Numbered from the stretch's first letter, positions 1 to 8,194 are shown. The stretch: 20,102 nt of DNA from Microthrixaceae bacterium (GCA_947455015.1 CANGMY010000008.1:1-20102); one strand, 5' to 3'. Numbers and translations are program-made. The notes: generated by a model not told the origin, from the letters alone.

Positions 1-24
1 GACGGAGCGCTGACCATCAACTGA
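1..24 (+). CDS. 3' end of an upstream gene (partial)
   Basis: The frame open from base 1 encodes DGALTIN and stops at TGA 22-24. That stop overlaps the ATG of the next gene (TGATG), the close coupling usual in operons. Nothing of its function can be read from seven residues. The AAC-TGA end followed by a GGGACTAGCGTT block resembles the junction between the next two genes, so the missing gene may be another member of the same tandem family. That is an inference only. Confidence 0.4.
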   Translation, partial: DGALTIN

Positions 25-2036
25 TGCAATCGGTGGTTCACCACCTCGGGACTAGCGTTCCCGAGGTGGTGGCACCGCTTGAAGTCGTTACAGAGTCGTC
101 GGATGCCACCAATTCGGGGCGTCTTTCGAAGGCTGAACGCAAGTGGGCGCGGATTGGTGCACTTCTAGGCGTCCTCTTTTTCGTACTTCTCGCAACGTGG
201 GGCCAGCCATGGCACATGTTCGCCAAGGGCCCGTTTTCGACCGATTTCTATGACGCGCAAGCACGCTCAATGGTGCATGGGCACATGGACGTTCCATCGG
301 ACGTTGCGCGAATCGAAGGCATAGTCGTCGACGGAAAAGTACAGATCTATTTCGGCGTCGGCCCGGCGTTGATTCGAACTCCGCTCACGGGGTGGACAAC
401 GTTCTTTGATCGTCGCCTTTCAATTTTGAGCATGTCGGTTGCCGCGGGAGTACTTGGAATGGCAGCGGCGCGTCTTCTCAAACGCGCACGCGCTCTTGTC
501 AGTGATGCACCTGCAGGAAGACCGTGGTGGTTCGGAGTTATCGCGGCTGGGTCGATCCTCTGCACGCCAGTGCTTTTTTTGGCCGCGAGAGCCATGGTGT
601 ACCACGAGGCAATTATCTGGGGATGTGCGGCCGCGGTCGCTGGACTGGATCTTGTGATTCGTTGGTGGAGAGATCCGACACGTCGGCACTTCGTCGAAGC
701 TGTAGCCCTCGCAACGTTTGCGATTTCATGTCGCACAACTTCGGGGCTCGCCCCTGCGGTTGCCATCGGTCTCTTCGGAGTGGTGCTGGCCTTTCGTCGT
801 CGGTGGATCAACGCGGCGATTGTGTTAGCGGGAGCGGTTGTTGCGCTGCTTGGTTTTGTGGCGTTCAACTGGTTGCGATTTCGCTTGCTTACGACGCCGA
901 ACTTTTCGAGCCAAGTCTGGTCACAGCAGAATCAGGGTCGACAGGAATTTCTCAAGGCAAACGGTGGTAACCCTCTTGGCTTCCAGTTCGTTCCCACGAC
1001 GTTTGCTCACTATTTCTCACCCATTGCAATTGGCTGGCAGCGTTTCTTCCCGTTTGTGAACTTTGGATCGCGAGCAACGCCAGTTGGTGATGTGGTGTTC
1101 GACGGGATCAAGCCGACGAGTTCCATTGAAGTGAGCGCACCGGTGTTTTTTGTCCTTGCGGTCATCGGAAGTTGGTGGACCGTGGTTCGCGACCGAACTC
1201 GCGAGTGGTCAGTTCTTGCGGTGGCTTCAATTGCAGCGTTTGTTCCGACGCTGATGTTCGGAAACATCGTTCATCGCTATTTGGTGGACTTTGTTCCCGC
1301 GGTAGTGGTTTTGGCATGCCCCGCTGTTTGGGTTGTTGCGCGCCGTGTCGAACGAGGAAAAGCACGAACAAGGAACGCGCTTCTTGTGCTGGCAGTGATC
1401 GTGTCTCTCGTAGGTATGTGGGTACAGGTGGGTGCGGCGATCGAAACTCGGGCATTCGTGATGCAACCAACGCAGTCGGAGACGAATGCTCTCGTGTCAT
1501 TGCAAAATTCGATTGATCAACAATTTTTTGATAGCGCGCCATCAACACTGCAGCAGGTGAGTGCTGATGCTCTTCCGACTGAAGGAATCTCCGACGGATC
1601 GCTCGTCATTCTCGACGACTGCGCCGGTTTGTATTACTTCAATGGCACAAATTGGCAGGTTGTCGAGCGAAAGGTAGGAGGCGGACGACGTTTCGTTCTC
1701 ACCGGCACAATCGATGATGCGCCGAAACCGATACTTCAGGGATCTCGCTGGACACTCAGCGGCCGCCGTACGCCAGACGGCGTGGTTTTTGTTTATGAAT
1801 CAAGCAACGGTCGGCGAGACGAATCGGAACCGGTCCAACTCCCCGAGGGCCTACTCACCTTCGATGCGGTAGCGGACCAAGCACAAATTTCCACGATCTC
1901 TCTCACGCACGAGGGTTCCACGGTCTTTACCGACTTCGCCTTGGGCGCGTCGAAGGCGCGACCAGGTGCTGGTTGGACCTCGACTCTCGGATCGGCGCCT
2001 CTCTGCGAATCGTTTCTCGCCCGACTTGAGAACTGA
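24..2036 (+). CDS. Multi-pass membrane protein, GT-C glycosyltransferase-like (tandem copy 1)
   Basis: This 670-residue protein has a short charged N-terminus (about residues 1-40), then roughly ten hydrophobic segments up to about residue 470, then a hydrophilic C-terminal domain of about 200 residues that is probably extracytoplasmic. The first large loop carries an acidic motif (TDFYDAQA) followed by HGHxDVP and an aromatic YFGVGPA stretch, reminiscent of the first loop of GT-C lipid-phosphosugar-dependent glycosyltransferases. Its cytoplasmic loops are Arg-rich. Cys533 and Cys661 are conserved in the adjacent paralog and could form a disulfide. The ATG at 24 overlaps the upstream stop. 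The likely role is transfer of a sugar from a polyprenyl-phosphate donor during envelope glycan assembly. Family membership is inferred from topology and loop motifs, the donor and acceptor are unknown, and another polytopic membrane protein family is possible. Confidence 0.6.
   Translation: MQSVVHHLGTSVPEVVAPLEVVTESSDATNSGRLSKAERKWARIGALLGVLFFVLLATWGQPWHMFAKGPFSTDFYDAQARSMVHGHMDVPSDVARIEGIVVDGKVQIYFGVGPALIRTPLTGWTTFFDRRLSILSMSVAAGVLGMAAARLLKRARALVSDAPAGRPWWFGVIAAGSILCTPVLFLAARAMVYHEAIIWGCAAAVAGLDLVIRWWRDPTRRHFVEAVALATFAISCRTTSGLAPAVAIGLFGVVLAFRRRWINAAIVLAGAVVALLGFVAFNWLRFRLLTTPNFSSQVWSQQNQGRQEFLKANGGNPLGFQFVPTTFAHYFSPIAIGWQRFFPFVNFGSRATPVGDVVFDGIKPTSSIEVSAPVFFVLAVIGSWWTVVRDRTREWSVLAVASIAAFVPTLMFGNIVHRYLVDFVPAVVVLACPAVWVVARRVERGKARTRNALLVLAVIVSLVGMWVQVGAAIETRAFVMQPTQSETNALVSLQNSIDQQFFDSAPSTLQQVSADALPTEGISDGSLVILDDCAGLYYFNGTNWQVVERKVGGGRRFVLTGTIDDAPKPILQGSRWTLSGRRTPDGVVFVYESSNGRRDESEPVQLPEGLLTFDAVADQAQISTISLTHEGSTVFTDFALGASKARPGAGWTSTLGSAPLCESFLARLEN
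39..71. repeat. Perfect 12-bp inverted repeat just inside copy 1
   Basis: CACCACCTCGGG (39-50) and CCCGAGGTGGTG (60-71) are exact reverse complements separated by the 9-base loop ACTAGCGTT. The hairpin lies within codons 6-16 of the gene starting at 24. It has no downstream T-run, so it does not look like an intrinsic terminator. It could restrict ribosome access or simply be a chance feature. The equivalent place in the second paralog keeps the loop but not the arms. Confidence 0.5.
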
Positions 2037-4053
2037 ATCGAACCTCGTCGGGACTAGCGTTTCTCAGGTGGTGGCACCGGTCGCAAATGTCGAGAACTCG
2101 CTTGAAAGTGGCGATGCCGGGGGGCTCACGAACGCCGAGCGCAAGTGGGCTCGCACGGGAACGCTTGTTGCCGTCGTTGTCTTCTGGCTGATCGCAACCT
2201 GTCTTCAGCCTTGGAATCTCTTCGACAAAGGCCCGTACACCACCGACTTCTATGACGCTCAGGCCCGCGCACTTTCACATGGACATCTCGATGTTCCGGC
2301 GAACGTTGCTGGCATCGAAGGTTTTGAAATCGATGGCAAGACCCAGATCTATTTCGGCATCGGACCGGCGATCATGCGGTTGCCGTTCTCTGGAGTTTCC
2401 AGCGTCTTCGACCGACGCCTCTCGTTACTGAGCGAACTCCTGGCGCTGAGTGTGCTCGGCCTCGCTGCAGCGCGATTGCTCAAGCGAGCCAAGTCGTTGG
2501 TGACCAATGCTCCCGAGGGCGCTGCGTGGTGGTTTGGCGCATTCGCCGCTGTGGCCACACTTGGGACACCGCTGCTTTTCTTCTCATCTCGCGCGCTCGT
2601 GTATCACGAGGCGGAATTGTGGGGCGCCGCAGCTGGTTTGGCGGGCCTTGATCTCGTCATTCGCTGGTGGAGAGTCCCGACACGACGTCATCTCATTGAA
2701 GCCGTTGCGCTGGCGACGTTCGCGTTGGCGTGCCGGCCTTCTTCCGGTGCTGGTCCTGCGTTGGCATTGGGTCTCTTTGGACTGGCAATTGCCTGGAAAC
2801 GGCAATGGAAACGTTCGCTGATTGTGCTTTTAGGCGCGGCGATTCCGTTTTTCGGGTTTGCACTCGTCAACTGGTTGCGCTTCCGATCAGCTTCGGACGT
2901 TCCGTTCCCAGTGCAGGTCTTTTCGAAATTCAATACCGATCGTCAGGCAGCACTCGCGGCCAACAACGGAAGTCTCTTCGGGCTCAAGTTCGTTCCCACG
3001 AACGTTGCTCGGTATTTCTCACCACTCGCGTTCCAATGGGATCGACTCTTCCCGTTTGTGACCTGGCCGGCAAAGGCCACTGTTCTTGGTAATGCCCGCT
3101 TCGACACGATTGATCACACCGGGTCATTCCCCACAAGCGCACCTTTGCTTTTCCTGTTTGGTTTGGTGGGCGCGTGGTGGACGATTGTCCGCGACAAAAC
3201 CCGTCAGTGGTCGGCGATTGCGGTGGCGGCAATCGTGGCGACAACGAGCACGTTTACGTTCGGCTACCTCGCTCATCGTTATCTCGCCGATTTGGTTCCG
3301 GTGTTTGTCGTGCTTGCGGCTCCGGGAGTTTGGATCGTCGCTCGTCATGCAAAGACATGGCGAAACTGGATTCGTCGAACGGTTGTTGTCGCAATGGCGC
3401 TTTTGTTCGCCTTCGGTTTCTGGAATCAACTCGGGCTCGCCATAACTGCGAGGGCATTCTCGATTCTTCCGAGCGAATCGGGTGCTCGTTCATTCGCCGA
3501 ATTTCAATACGAACTCGATGACATGTACGTCGGTGGAAGTGCGCCAGCGGTGATCTACAGCAGAGACGGCCAACTTCCATCGGGTGTTGCGCCGGGGACG
3601 ATTGTGATCATGGGTGATTGCGACGCCGTGTATCGAACGGATGGGTATGGCTGGGGCCCGCTTGAACGTCGAATCGGGACGATTTACGCCTACCGACTCA
3701 CCGGTTCTATCGGTTCTGCAGACCAAGTCATTCTTTCCAATCCAGATTGGAAACTGCACGCGTTGCGCACGACCGATGGTGTCGTATTCCGCTGGGAGTA
3801 CGGCAATGGAAATGTTGAAGAATCCGTGCCGGTGAAACTCTCCGACGGACCAAGCACATTCGACGTGGTCTTTGATCCACTTCCACTCGGAACGGGGCGC
3901 GTTGTGGTGAATGGAGCAAGCGTTGTTGGTGCTCCAGTCAGGAGTACTTCCGATTTCGTGGTTGCTCCGGAATGGAAGTCATCGGCACGAGGCTCGGCTT
4001 CGTTCTGCCAGAAACTGGATGCTCGTCGTTCTAACGATTCCAGGCCGTCATAG
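2026..4053 (+). CDS. Multi-pass membrane protein, GT-C glycosyltransferase-like (tandem copy 2)
   Basis: A paralog of the preceding gene, 675 residues from the TTG at 2026. By eye, well over half of the positions are identical across the first 240 residues, including NAERKWAR, TDFYDAQAR, HGHLDVP, YFGIGPA, AARLLKRA, VYHEA and DLVIRWWR. The C-terminal domain is more divergent. The TTG start is chosen because it places the shared GTSV motif at the same residue as in copy 1, and it gives the same positions for both conserved cysteines (532 and 661, against 533 and 661). It overlaps the upstream stop by 11 bases. A GTG at 1966 would overlap the upstream gene by 71 bases, and a GTG at 2068 would remove the conserved block. 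The 3' end overlaps the convergent UbiA-type gene by 23 bases. Role as for copy 1, perhaps with a different acceptor or linkage. Confidence 0.6.
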   Translation: MRTESNLVGTSVSQVVAPVANVENSLESGDAGGLTNAERKWARTGTLVAVVVFWLIATCLQPWNLFDKGPYTTDFYDAQARALSHGHLDVPANVAGIEGFEIDGKTQIYFGIGPAIMRLPFSGVSSVFDRRLSLLSELLALSVLGLAAARLLKRAKSLVTNAPEGAAWWFGAFAAVATLGTPLLFFSSRALVYHEAELWGAAAGLAGLDLVIRWWRVPTRRHLIEAVALATFALACRPSSGAGPALALGLFGLAIAWKRQWKRSLIVLLGAAIPFFGFALVNWLRFRSASDVPFPVQVFSKFNTDRQAALAANNGSLFGLKFVPTNVARYFSPLAFQWDRLFPFVTWPAKATVLGNARFDTIDHTGSFPTSAPLLFLFGLVGAWWTIVRDKTRQWSAIAVAAIVATTSTFTFGYLAHRYLADLVPVFVVLAAPGVWIVARHAKTWRNWIRRTVVVAMALLFAFGFWNQLGLAITARAFSILPSESGARSFAEFQYELDDMYVGGSAPAVIYSRDGQLPSGVAPGTIVIMGDCDAVYRTDGYGWGPLERRIGTIYAYRLTGSIGSADQVILSNPDWKLHALRTTDGVVFRWEYGNGNVEESVPVKLSDGPSTFDVVFDPLPLGTGRVVVNGASVVGAPVRSTSDFVVAPEWKSSARGSASFCQKLDARRSNDSRPS

Positions 4054-4999
4054 GGAACATGTCGACAAGCACAGGAATGTTTACGAACAGCAACACGACC
4101 ATGAGTGCCGAGCAACTGATGACGGCCGCCATAAGTCCGCGTTCTTTGTAGAGCTTTTCCGGATGTTCGACTGGGCTTGATGATTGAAACGCGAGCTTGA
4201 AATAGATGGCCATGATGAGCGCCACAAACGGGAACGACAGGATCAGTTCGATTCGGTAGCGCTGAACAAATGCACCAAAAAACAACATCGCTGACGCGGC
4301 GTAGAACATGATCGAAACGAGCAAACGCTGTTCGTTGTAGACCGCGAATGATTTCCGATAGCGAATCTGCTCTTCGCGCTGATCCGCCATATCGCGATAT
4401 TCGGCAAATCGTTTGAGCCCCATGAAGAAGCAGCCGATCATCCAGTAGGAGATGAGCAGCGAAACCGGCGGCACGGGACTCTGGGGAACCATGTACCAAC
4501 CCACGAGCATGCGCAGTGGGTTGTTAATCGATTCAGTAAGGACATCGAGATACGGAACGTCCTTCGTTCGCACCGGAGGGATGTTGTAGGCGCAACCGGC
4601 AATCCACAGACCTGCGAGTGAGAGCGTGAGTGGAACGCTGACAAGTGCACCAAGACCGAGGCCAATGACCATCAACGCGATCCACTCGACGTAGGCGATC
4701 TTGATGTTGACCAGTCCCGAGGGAACCGGGCGATTCTTCTTCAGTGGGTGATGAAGGTCGAAGGGTGCATCAAGCACCTCGTTGATCACGTAGTTGCTCG
4801 AGGCAATGAGGCAGACCGCGGCCATCCCGATGATGAAGTTCCGAAGCAGGCTCGACCATTCGACGCTTTCCTGGGAACTGATCGCCACCACGATCCCGGG
4901 CAGAACGAACACGTTCTTGAACCAGTGATCGACCCGCATAATGCGGATGTAGGGCATAACCCGGTGAACGCCGGTTGGGCGGGGGGCGGCGGTCATCAT
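4031..4999 (-). CDS. UbiA-family prenyltransferase, probable decaprenyl-phosphate phosphoribosyltransferase
   Basis: This 322-residue polytopic membrane protein has the UbiA-family aspartate motif N69-(x7)-D77-x3-D81, followed by HPLKKNRPVPSG. This matches the NDxxDxxxDxxHPxKxxRP signature of decaprenyl-phosphate 5-phosphoribose synthases (Rv3806c type). A second region, DVLTESINNPLRMLVGW and then KRFAEYRDM, fits the family's second Asp/Arg site. Such enzymes transfer phosphoribose from PRPP to a polyprenyl phosphate, the first step to lipid-linked arabinose or ribose. The start is the ATG at 4999. A longer reading frame reaches 5188 but would run into purA. No Shine-Dalgarno sequence is visible, and a TAGGCT hexamer lies 7 bases upstream, so the mRNA may be leaderless. 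The convergent GT-C-like pair could use its product. The subfamily is fairly sure; the exact lipid is inferred. Confidence 0.75.
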   Translation of the reverse strand: MMTAAPRPTGVHRVMPYIRIMRVDHWFKNVFVLPGIVVAISSQESVEWSSLLRNFIIGMAAVCLIASSNYVINEVLDAPFDLHHPLKKNRPVPSGLVNIKIAYVEWIALMVIGLGLGALVSVPLTLSLAGLWIAGCAYNIPPVRTKDVPYLDVLTESINNPLRMLVGWYMVPQSPVPPVSLLISYWMIGCFFMGLKRFAEYRDMADQREEQIRYRKSFAVYNEQRLLVSIMFYAASAMLFFGAFVQRYRIELILSFPFVALIMAIYFKLAFQSSSPVEHPEKLYKERGLMAAVISCSALMVVLLFVNIPVLVDMFPMTAWNR

Positions 5000-5086
5000 C
5001 GTGCTGAGCCTAGACAGCGGGGTTCGATCGCTCGGATCCTTCCGCAGCGCTTGAAATCGGGTGGGGCCGGGTGAAACGCCAACGGG

Positions 5087-5123
5087 TAGTGTTTCCCGGT
5101 TCCCATGCAGTGCCATTGAGGAG
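5087..5123 (+). promoter_or_regulatory. Candidate purA promoter -10 and leader with strong ribosome binding site
   Basis: TAGTGT (5087-5092) fits a TANNNT -10 hexamer, but no convincing -35 lies at the right spacing. GAGGAG (5118-5123) sits 6 bases before the GTG at 5130 and decides the purA start. The 12 bases GCCATTGAGGAG (5112-5123) recur exactly in front of purB. The rest of 5000-5129 is the divergent spacer between the UbiA-type gene and purA. Confidence 0.35.
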
Positions 5124-5129
5124 TTCACC

Positions 5130-6410
5130 GTGCCAGCAACCGTCGTCGTCGGAACCCAGTGGGGTGACGAGGGGAAGGGCAAGTTCACCGACCTGTTCGC
5201 CCGCGATCAACATCTCGTCGTCCGCTATCAGGGCGGTCATAACGCAGGCCACACCCTCGTGGTCGATGGCGAGTCCTTCAAGCTGCAGTTGGTACCAAGC
5301 GGCATCCTTTACCCGCACATCGTTCCGGTCATCGGCAACGGTGTCGTTGTCGATCCTCGCGTGCTCATCGCTGAACTCGACATGCTCGAAGGCAAGGGCG
5401 TCGATACCTCGAAGCTCAAGATCAGCGGCAACGCGCATTTGATCCTCCCGTATCACCAGGAACTCGACAAGCTCACCGAGCGTCGCCTCGGCAAGAACAA
5501 GGTGGGCACGACCAAGCGCGGTATTGGCCCGGCCTATGCCGACAAAGCAGCCCGCGTTGGTCTGCGTGTGCAGGATCTTCTTGATCCGAAAATCTTCCGC
5601 GAGAAGCTCGATGTTGCGCTCAAAGAGAAGAACGCGATTTTTGCCAAGGTGTTCAATCAGCTTCCGCTCGATGGCGACGCAATTGCTGCCGAATACCTCG
5701 ATGTTTGTGCGCCGCGCCTGGCGCCGATGATCACCGATTCGGTGAATCTCATTCATGAATCACTTGAAGCAGGCGAAAACGTTCTGCTCGAAGGTGCACA
5801 GGCCACGTTCCTTGATCTCGATCACGGCACCTACCCGTTTGTGACGTCATCGAATCCGGTTGCTGGCGGCGCTTGCACTGGTGCCGGTATTGGTCCTCGT
5901 TATATCGACCGTGTTGTTGGTATTGCTAAGGCGTACACAACTCGCGTTGGTTCCGGACCGTTCCCGACCGAGCTCACCGACGAAATTGGCGACGCGCTGA
6001 TCGACATCGGTCATGAGTACGGAACGAACACCGGCCGTCGTCGCCGCACCGGTTGGTGCGATGCGGTGATGCTGCGTCACTCGGTGCGTTTGAATTCGCT
6101 GTCGGAAATCGCGCTTACAAAACTTGATGTGTTCGACACGTTCGATTCGATCAAGGTGTGCGTCGCTTACGAACTCAATGGCGAAACGTTCACGCATCTT
6201 CCGTATCATCAGTCGGTGCTGCACGAAGTCACGCCGGTGTACGCAGAGTTCCCCGGTTGGAAGACCGACATTTCTGGCGTGACATCACGTGATGATCTTC
6301 CCAAGGAAGCATTCGATTACGTGTCGTTCTTGCAGGATCAGATCGGTGTACCGATTGGGCTTGTTGGCGTTGGTCCGGGGCGCGATCAGTACTTGAACTT
6401 CACCCTCTGA
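5130..6410 (+). CDS. purA: Adenylosuccinate synthetase
   Basis: PurA makes adenylosuccinate from IMP, aspartate and GTP, the first committed step to AMP, in the cytoplasm. The protein is 426 residues, normal for the family. Visible motifs are the P-loop-like GDEGKGK (residues 12-18, with catalytic Asp13), GGHNAGHT with catalytic His41, TTKRGIGPAYADK, GTYPFVTSSNP, GRRRRTGWCDAV and the base-recognition stretch TKLDVFD. The GTG start at 5130 is set by GAGGAG 6 bases upstream and by the family N-terminus ATVVVGTQWGDEG. An in-frame upstream extension is open but lacks a good start. Its TGA overlaps the purD ATG, so the two are translationally coupled. Its AMP-branch partner purB lies about 8.5 kb downstream behind an inserted accessory locus. 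Confidence 0.97.
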   Translation: MPATVVVGTQWGDEGKGKFTDLFARDQHLVVRYQGGHNAGHTLVVDGESFKLQLVPSGILYPHIVPVIGNGVVVDPRVLIAELDMLEGKGVDTSKLKISGNAHLILPYHQELDKLTERRLGKNKVGTTKRGIGPAYADKAARVGLRVQDLLDPKIFREKLDVALKEKNAIFAKVFNQLPLDGDAIAAEYLDVCAPRLAPMITDSVNLIHESLEAGENVLLEGAQATFLDLDHGTYPFVTSSNPVAGGACTGAGIGPRYIDRVVGIAKAYTTRVGSGPFPTELTDEIGDALIDIGHEYGTNTGRRRRTGWCDAVMLRHSVRLNSLSEIALTKLDVFDTFDSIKVCVAYELNGETFTHLPYHQSVLHEVTPVYAEFPGWKTDISGVTSRDDLPKEAFDYVSFLQDQIGVPIGLVGVGPGRDQYLNFTL

Positions 6411-7651
6411 TGAAGGTTTGCGTCGTTGGTTCCGGTGGTCGCGAGCACGCGCTTGCCACGGTGCTGCGTCGCCATCACGAGGTTGTGGTTACGCCGGGTA
6501 ACCCCGGCATTCCCGGTTCGGTCGCTACGCCTGCAACGGAAATTGACGCTGATCTCTATGTGATTGGTCCCGAAGCGCCACTTGTTGCTGGTCTTGCTGA
6601 TGAACTGCGCGCTGCAGGCAAGTTGGTGTTCGGCCCAGGGGCTGACGGGGCACGTCTCGAAGGCTCGAAAGCGTGGATGAAAGAGGTTCTTGTAGCGGCC
6701 GGTGTTCCCACCGCACGCCATGGCACCTTCACCGAAGCCGAACCAGCATTCGCTTTCCTAGAAACACTTGATGGGTTGTATGTGGTGAAGACCGACGGAC
6801 TCGCAGCCGGCAAAGGCGTCATCGTTACAACATCGCTCGAAGAAGCTCGCGCTGCGGTTCTCGACTATCTCTCTGGCGACGCATTCGGCGATGCCGGTCG
6901 CACCCTTGTGATTGAAGAAGGTCTGACCGGCCCCGAGGTTTCTGTGCTCGCCATTTGTGACGGAACCAATGCAGTTGCGCTCGCGCCCGCGCAGGATTTC
7001 AAACGCGTTGGCAATGGTGATGCTGGACCAAACACCGGTGGCATGGGTGCGTACTCGCCGGTTCCCGTTGCGGATCAATCAGTGATTGATGCCGTGATGA
7101 ACGATGGCGTACTGCCGACCCTCGCCTATTTGCGTTCGATTGGCATTGATTACCGCGGTGTTCTTTATGCCGGTCTCATGCTCACGCCGAATGGTCCGAA
7201 AATGCTCGAATACAACGTGCGTTTCGGTGATCCGGAAACGCAGGTCGTACTTCCTCGACTCACCAGCGATCTTGGCGAACTGCTGGCATCAGCCGCTGCA
7301 GGCCAACTCGGCGCAGCACCAACCTTCGACGATGGCGCAGCCGTCACCGTCGTGTGCGCAGCGGAGGGTTACCCGCGCGATGTTCGCACCGGCGATGTGA
7401 TCGAAGGTCTTGACGACGTGCAATCAGTTGCTGGCGCAACGGTGTTTTGTGCCGGAGTTGGCGCAAACGATCAGGGTCAACTCGTTACCGCTGGTGGCCG
7501 AGTGCTTACCGTGACTGGTCAGGGTGCCACTCTTACCGAAGCCCGGCAGACTGCGTATGACGCGGTCAGCAAGATTTCCTGGCCCGGATTGCACCATCGA
7601 AACGACATTGCTTCGGCCGCCGCGGCCGCTACCAACGGAGGATCCCGATGA
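6410..7651 (+). CDS. purD: Phosphoribosylamine-glycine ligase (GAR synthetase)
   Basis: PurD is the ATP-grasp enzyme that joins glycine to phosphoribosylamine, the second step of IMP synthesis. The 413-residue protein begins with the family N-terminus KVCVVGSGGREHALA. It contains the ATP-binding segment VVKTDGLAAGKGVIV, the ATP-grasp stretch GPNTGGMGAYSP and the metal-binding motif EYNVRFGDPETQ. Its ATG is embedded in the purA stop (TGATG) with no clear Shine-Dalgarno sequence, so it probably depends on translational coupling. Its own stop overlaps the start of purE by 4 bases. No truncation or missing key residue is seen. Confidence 0.97.
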   Translation: MKVCVVGSGGREHALATVLRRHHEVVVTPGNPGIPGSVATPATEIDADLYVIGPEAPLVAGLADELRAAGKLVFGPGADGARLEGSKAWMKEVLVAAGVPTARHGTFTEAEPAFAFLETLDGLYVVKTDGLAAGKGVIVTTSLEEARAAVLDYLSGDAFGDAGRTLVIEEGLTGPEVSVLAICDGTNAVALAPAQDFKRVGNGDAGPNTGGMGAYSPVPVADQSVIDAVMNDGVLPTLAYLRSIGIDYRGVLYAGLMLTPNGPKMLEYNVRFGDPETQVVLPRLTSDLGELLASAAAGQLGAAPTFDDGAAVTVVCAAEGYPRDVRTGDVIEGLDDVQSVAGATVFCAGVGANDQGQLVTAGGRVLTVTGQGATLTEARQTAYDAVSKISWPGLHHRNDIASAAAAATNGGSR

Positions 7652-8097
7652 AGGTTGCTGTTCTTATGGGCTCGCCCAATGACCGCGACAAGATGCAAGG
7701 AGCGGCCGACACGCTTGAAGCATTCGGTATTGAGGCTGACGTGCACGTGATGTCCGCACACCGCAATCCCGCTGAAGTGACGGCATTGGCCACCACAGCT
7801 CGCGAAAACGGTTACGTCGCATTCATCTGTGGAGCGGGTATGGCTGCACATCTCGCCGGTGTCGTTGCCGCACACACCACGCTTCCAGTTGTTGGAGTGC
7901 CGCTTTCCGGTGGCGCAATTAATGGTGTTGATGCGCTGTATTCCACGGTGCAAATGCCTCGTGGTATTCCGGTGGCAACTGTTGCCATCGATGGTTCAGT
8001 GAACGCAGCGCTTCTCGTTGTCGAGATGCTCGCAATCTCCGACACCGATCTTCAGGCCAAGTTGCTTGAAGATCGCGCCCGCCGCGCGAACCCCTGA
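7648..8097 (+). CDS. purE: N5-carboxyaminoimidazole ribonucleotide mutase
   Basis: PurE (class I) converts N5-CAIR to CAIR in IMP synthesis. The 149-residue protein has the GSxxD phosphate-binding loop, the catalytic-His segment SAHRNP, GAGMAAHLAG, and LYSTVQMPRGIPVATVAI. The loop reads GSPND where many class I enzymes have GSxSD, so Asn replaces the second Ser; the first Ser and the Asp are kept. GGAGG (7637-7641) lies 6 bases before the ATG, which overlaps the purD stop (ATGA). It is the last gene of the purA-purD-purE operon. purK, the usual partner that makes N5-CAIR, is not in the window. A strong promoter for the next gene begins about 20 bases after its stop. Confidence 0.95.
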   Translation: MKVAVLMGSPNDRDKMQGAADTLEAFGIEADVHVMSAHRNPAEVTALATTARENGYVAFICGAGMAAHLAGVVAAHTTLPVVGVPLSGGAINGVDALYSTVQMPRGIPVATVAIDGSVNAALLVVEMLAISDTDLQAKLLEDRARRANP

Positions 8098-8108
8098 ACC
8101 ATACGTTT

Positions 8109-8158
8109 GGTCGACCGTTGACCGGTCACGGTGAGCCCAGTATGGTGACGCATGTCAC
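8109..8158. promoter_or_regulatory. Dyad-symmetric candidate operators flanking the RHS promoter
   Basis: Three perfect dyads lie in 50 bases: GGTCGACC (8109-8116), TGACCGGTCA (8119-8128, over the -35) and GTGACGCATGTCAC (8145-8158, over the end of the -10 and the expected start site). The last two share TGAC/GTCA half-sites with different spacers, and another GTGAC occurs at 8169-8173. This arrangement suits a repressor or activator that binds the promoter. No regulator gene is present in the window. Confidence 0.45.
8118..8146 (+). promoter_or_regulatory. Strong sigma-A-type promoter of the RHS gene
   Basis: TTGACC (8118-8123), exactly 17 bases of spacer, and TATGGT (8141-8146) form a near-consensus housekeeping promoter. 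Transcription should start near 8153, about 40 bases before the RHS start codon. It is the best-matching promoter in the window and means the RHS gene need not rely on read-through from purE. Both hexamers are overlapped by palindromes. Confidence 0.7.
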
Positions 8159-8194
8159 TCAGCGGGGGGTGACTTTGGGGCGGAGGTTGTGGTT

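Noticed and set aside
1966..2025. GTG at 1966 as the start of copy 2
   Set aside because: It would overlap copy 1 by 71 bases and add an N-terminus with no counterpart in the paralog, whereas TTG 2026 gives matching N-terminal lengths.
8098..8112. ACCA/TGGT mini-hairpin after purE as an intrinsic terminator
   Set aside because: A four-base stem without a T-run is too weak to support the call.
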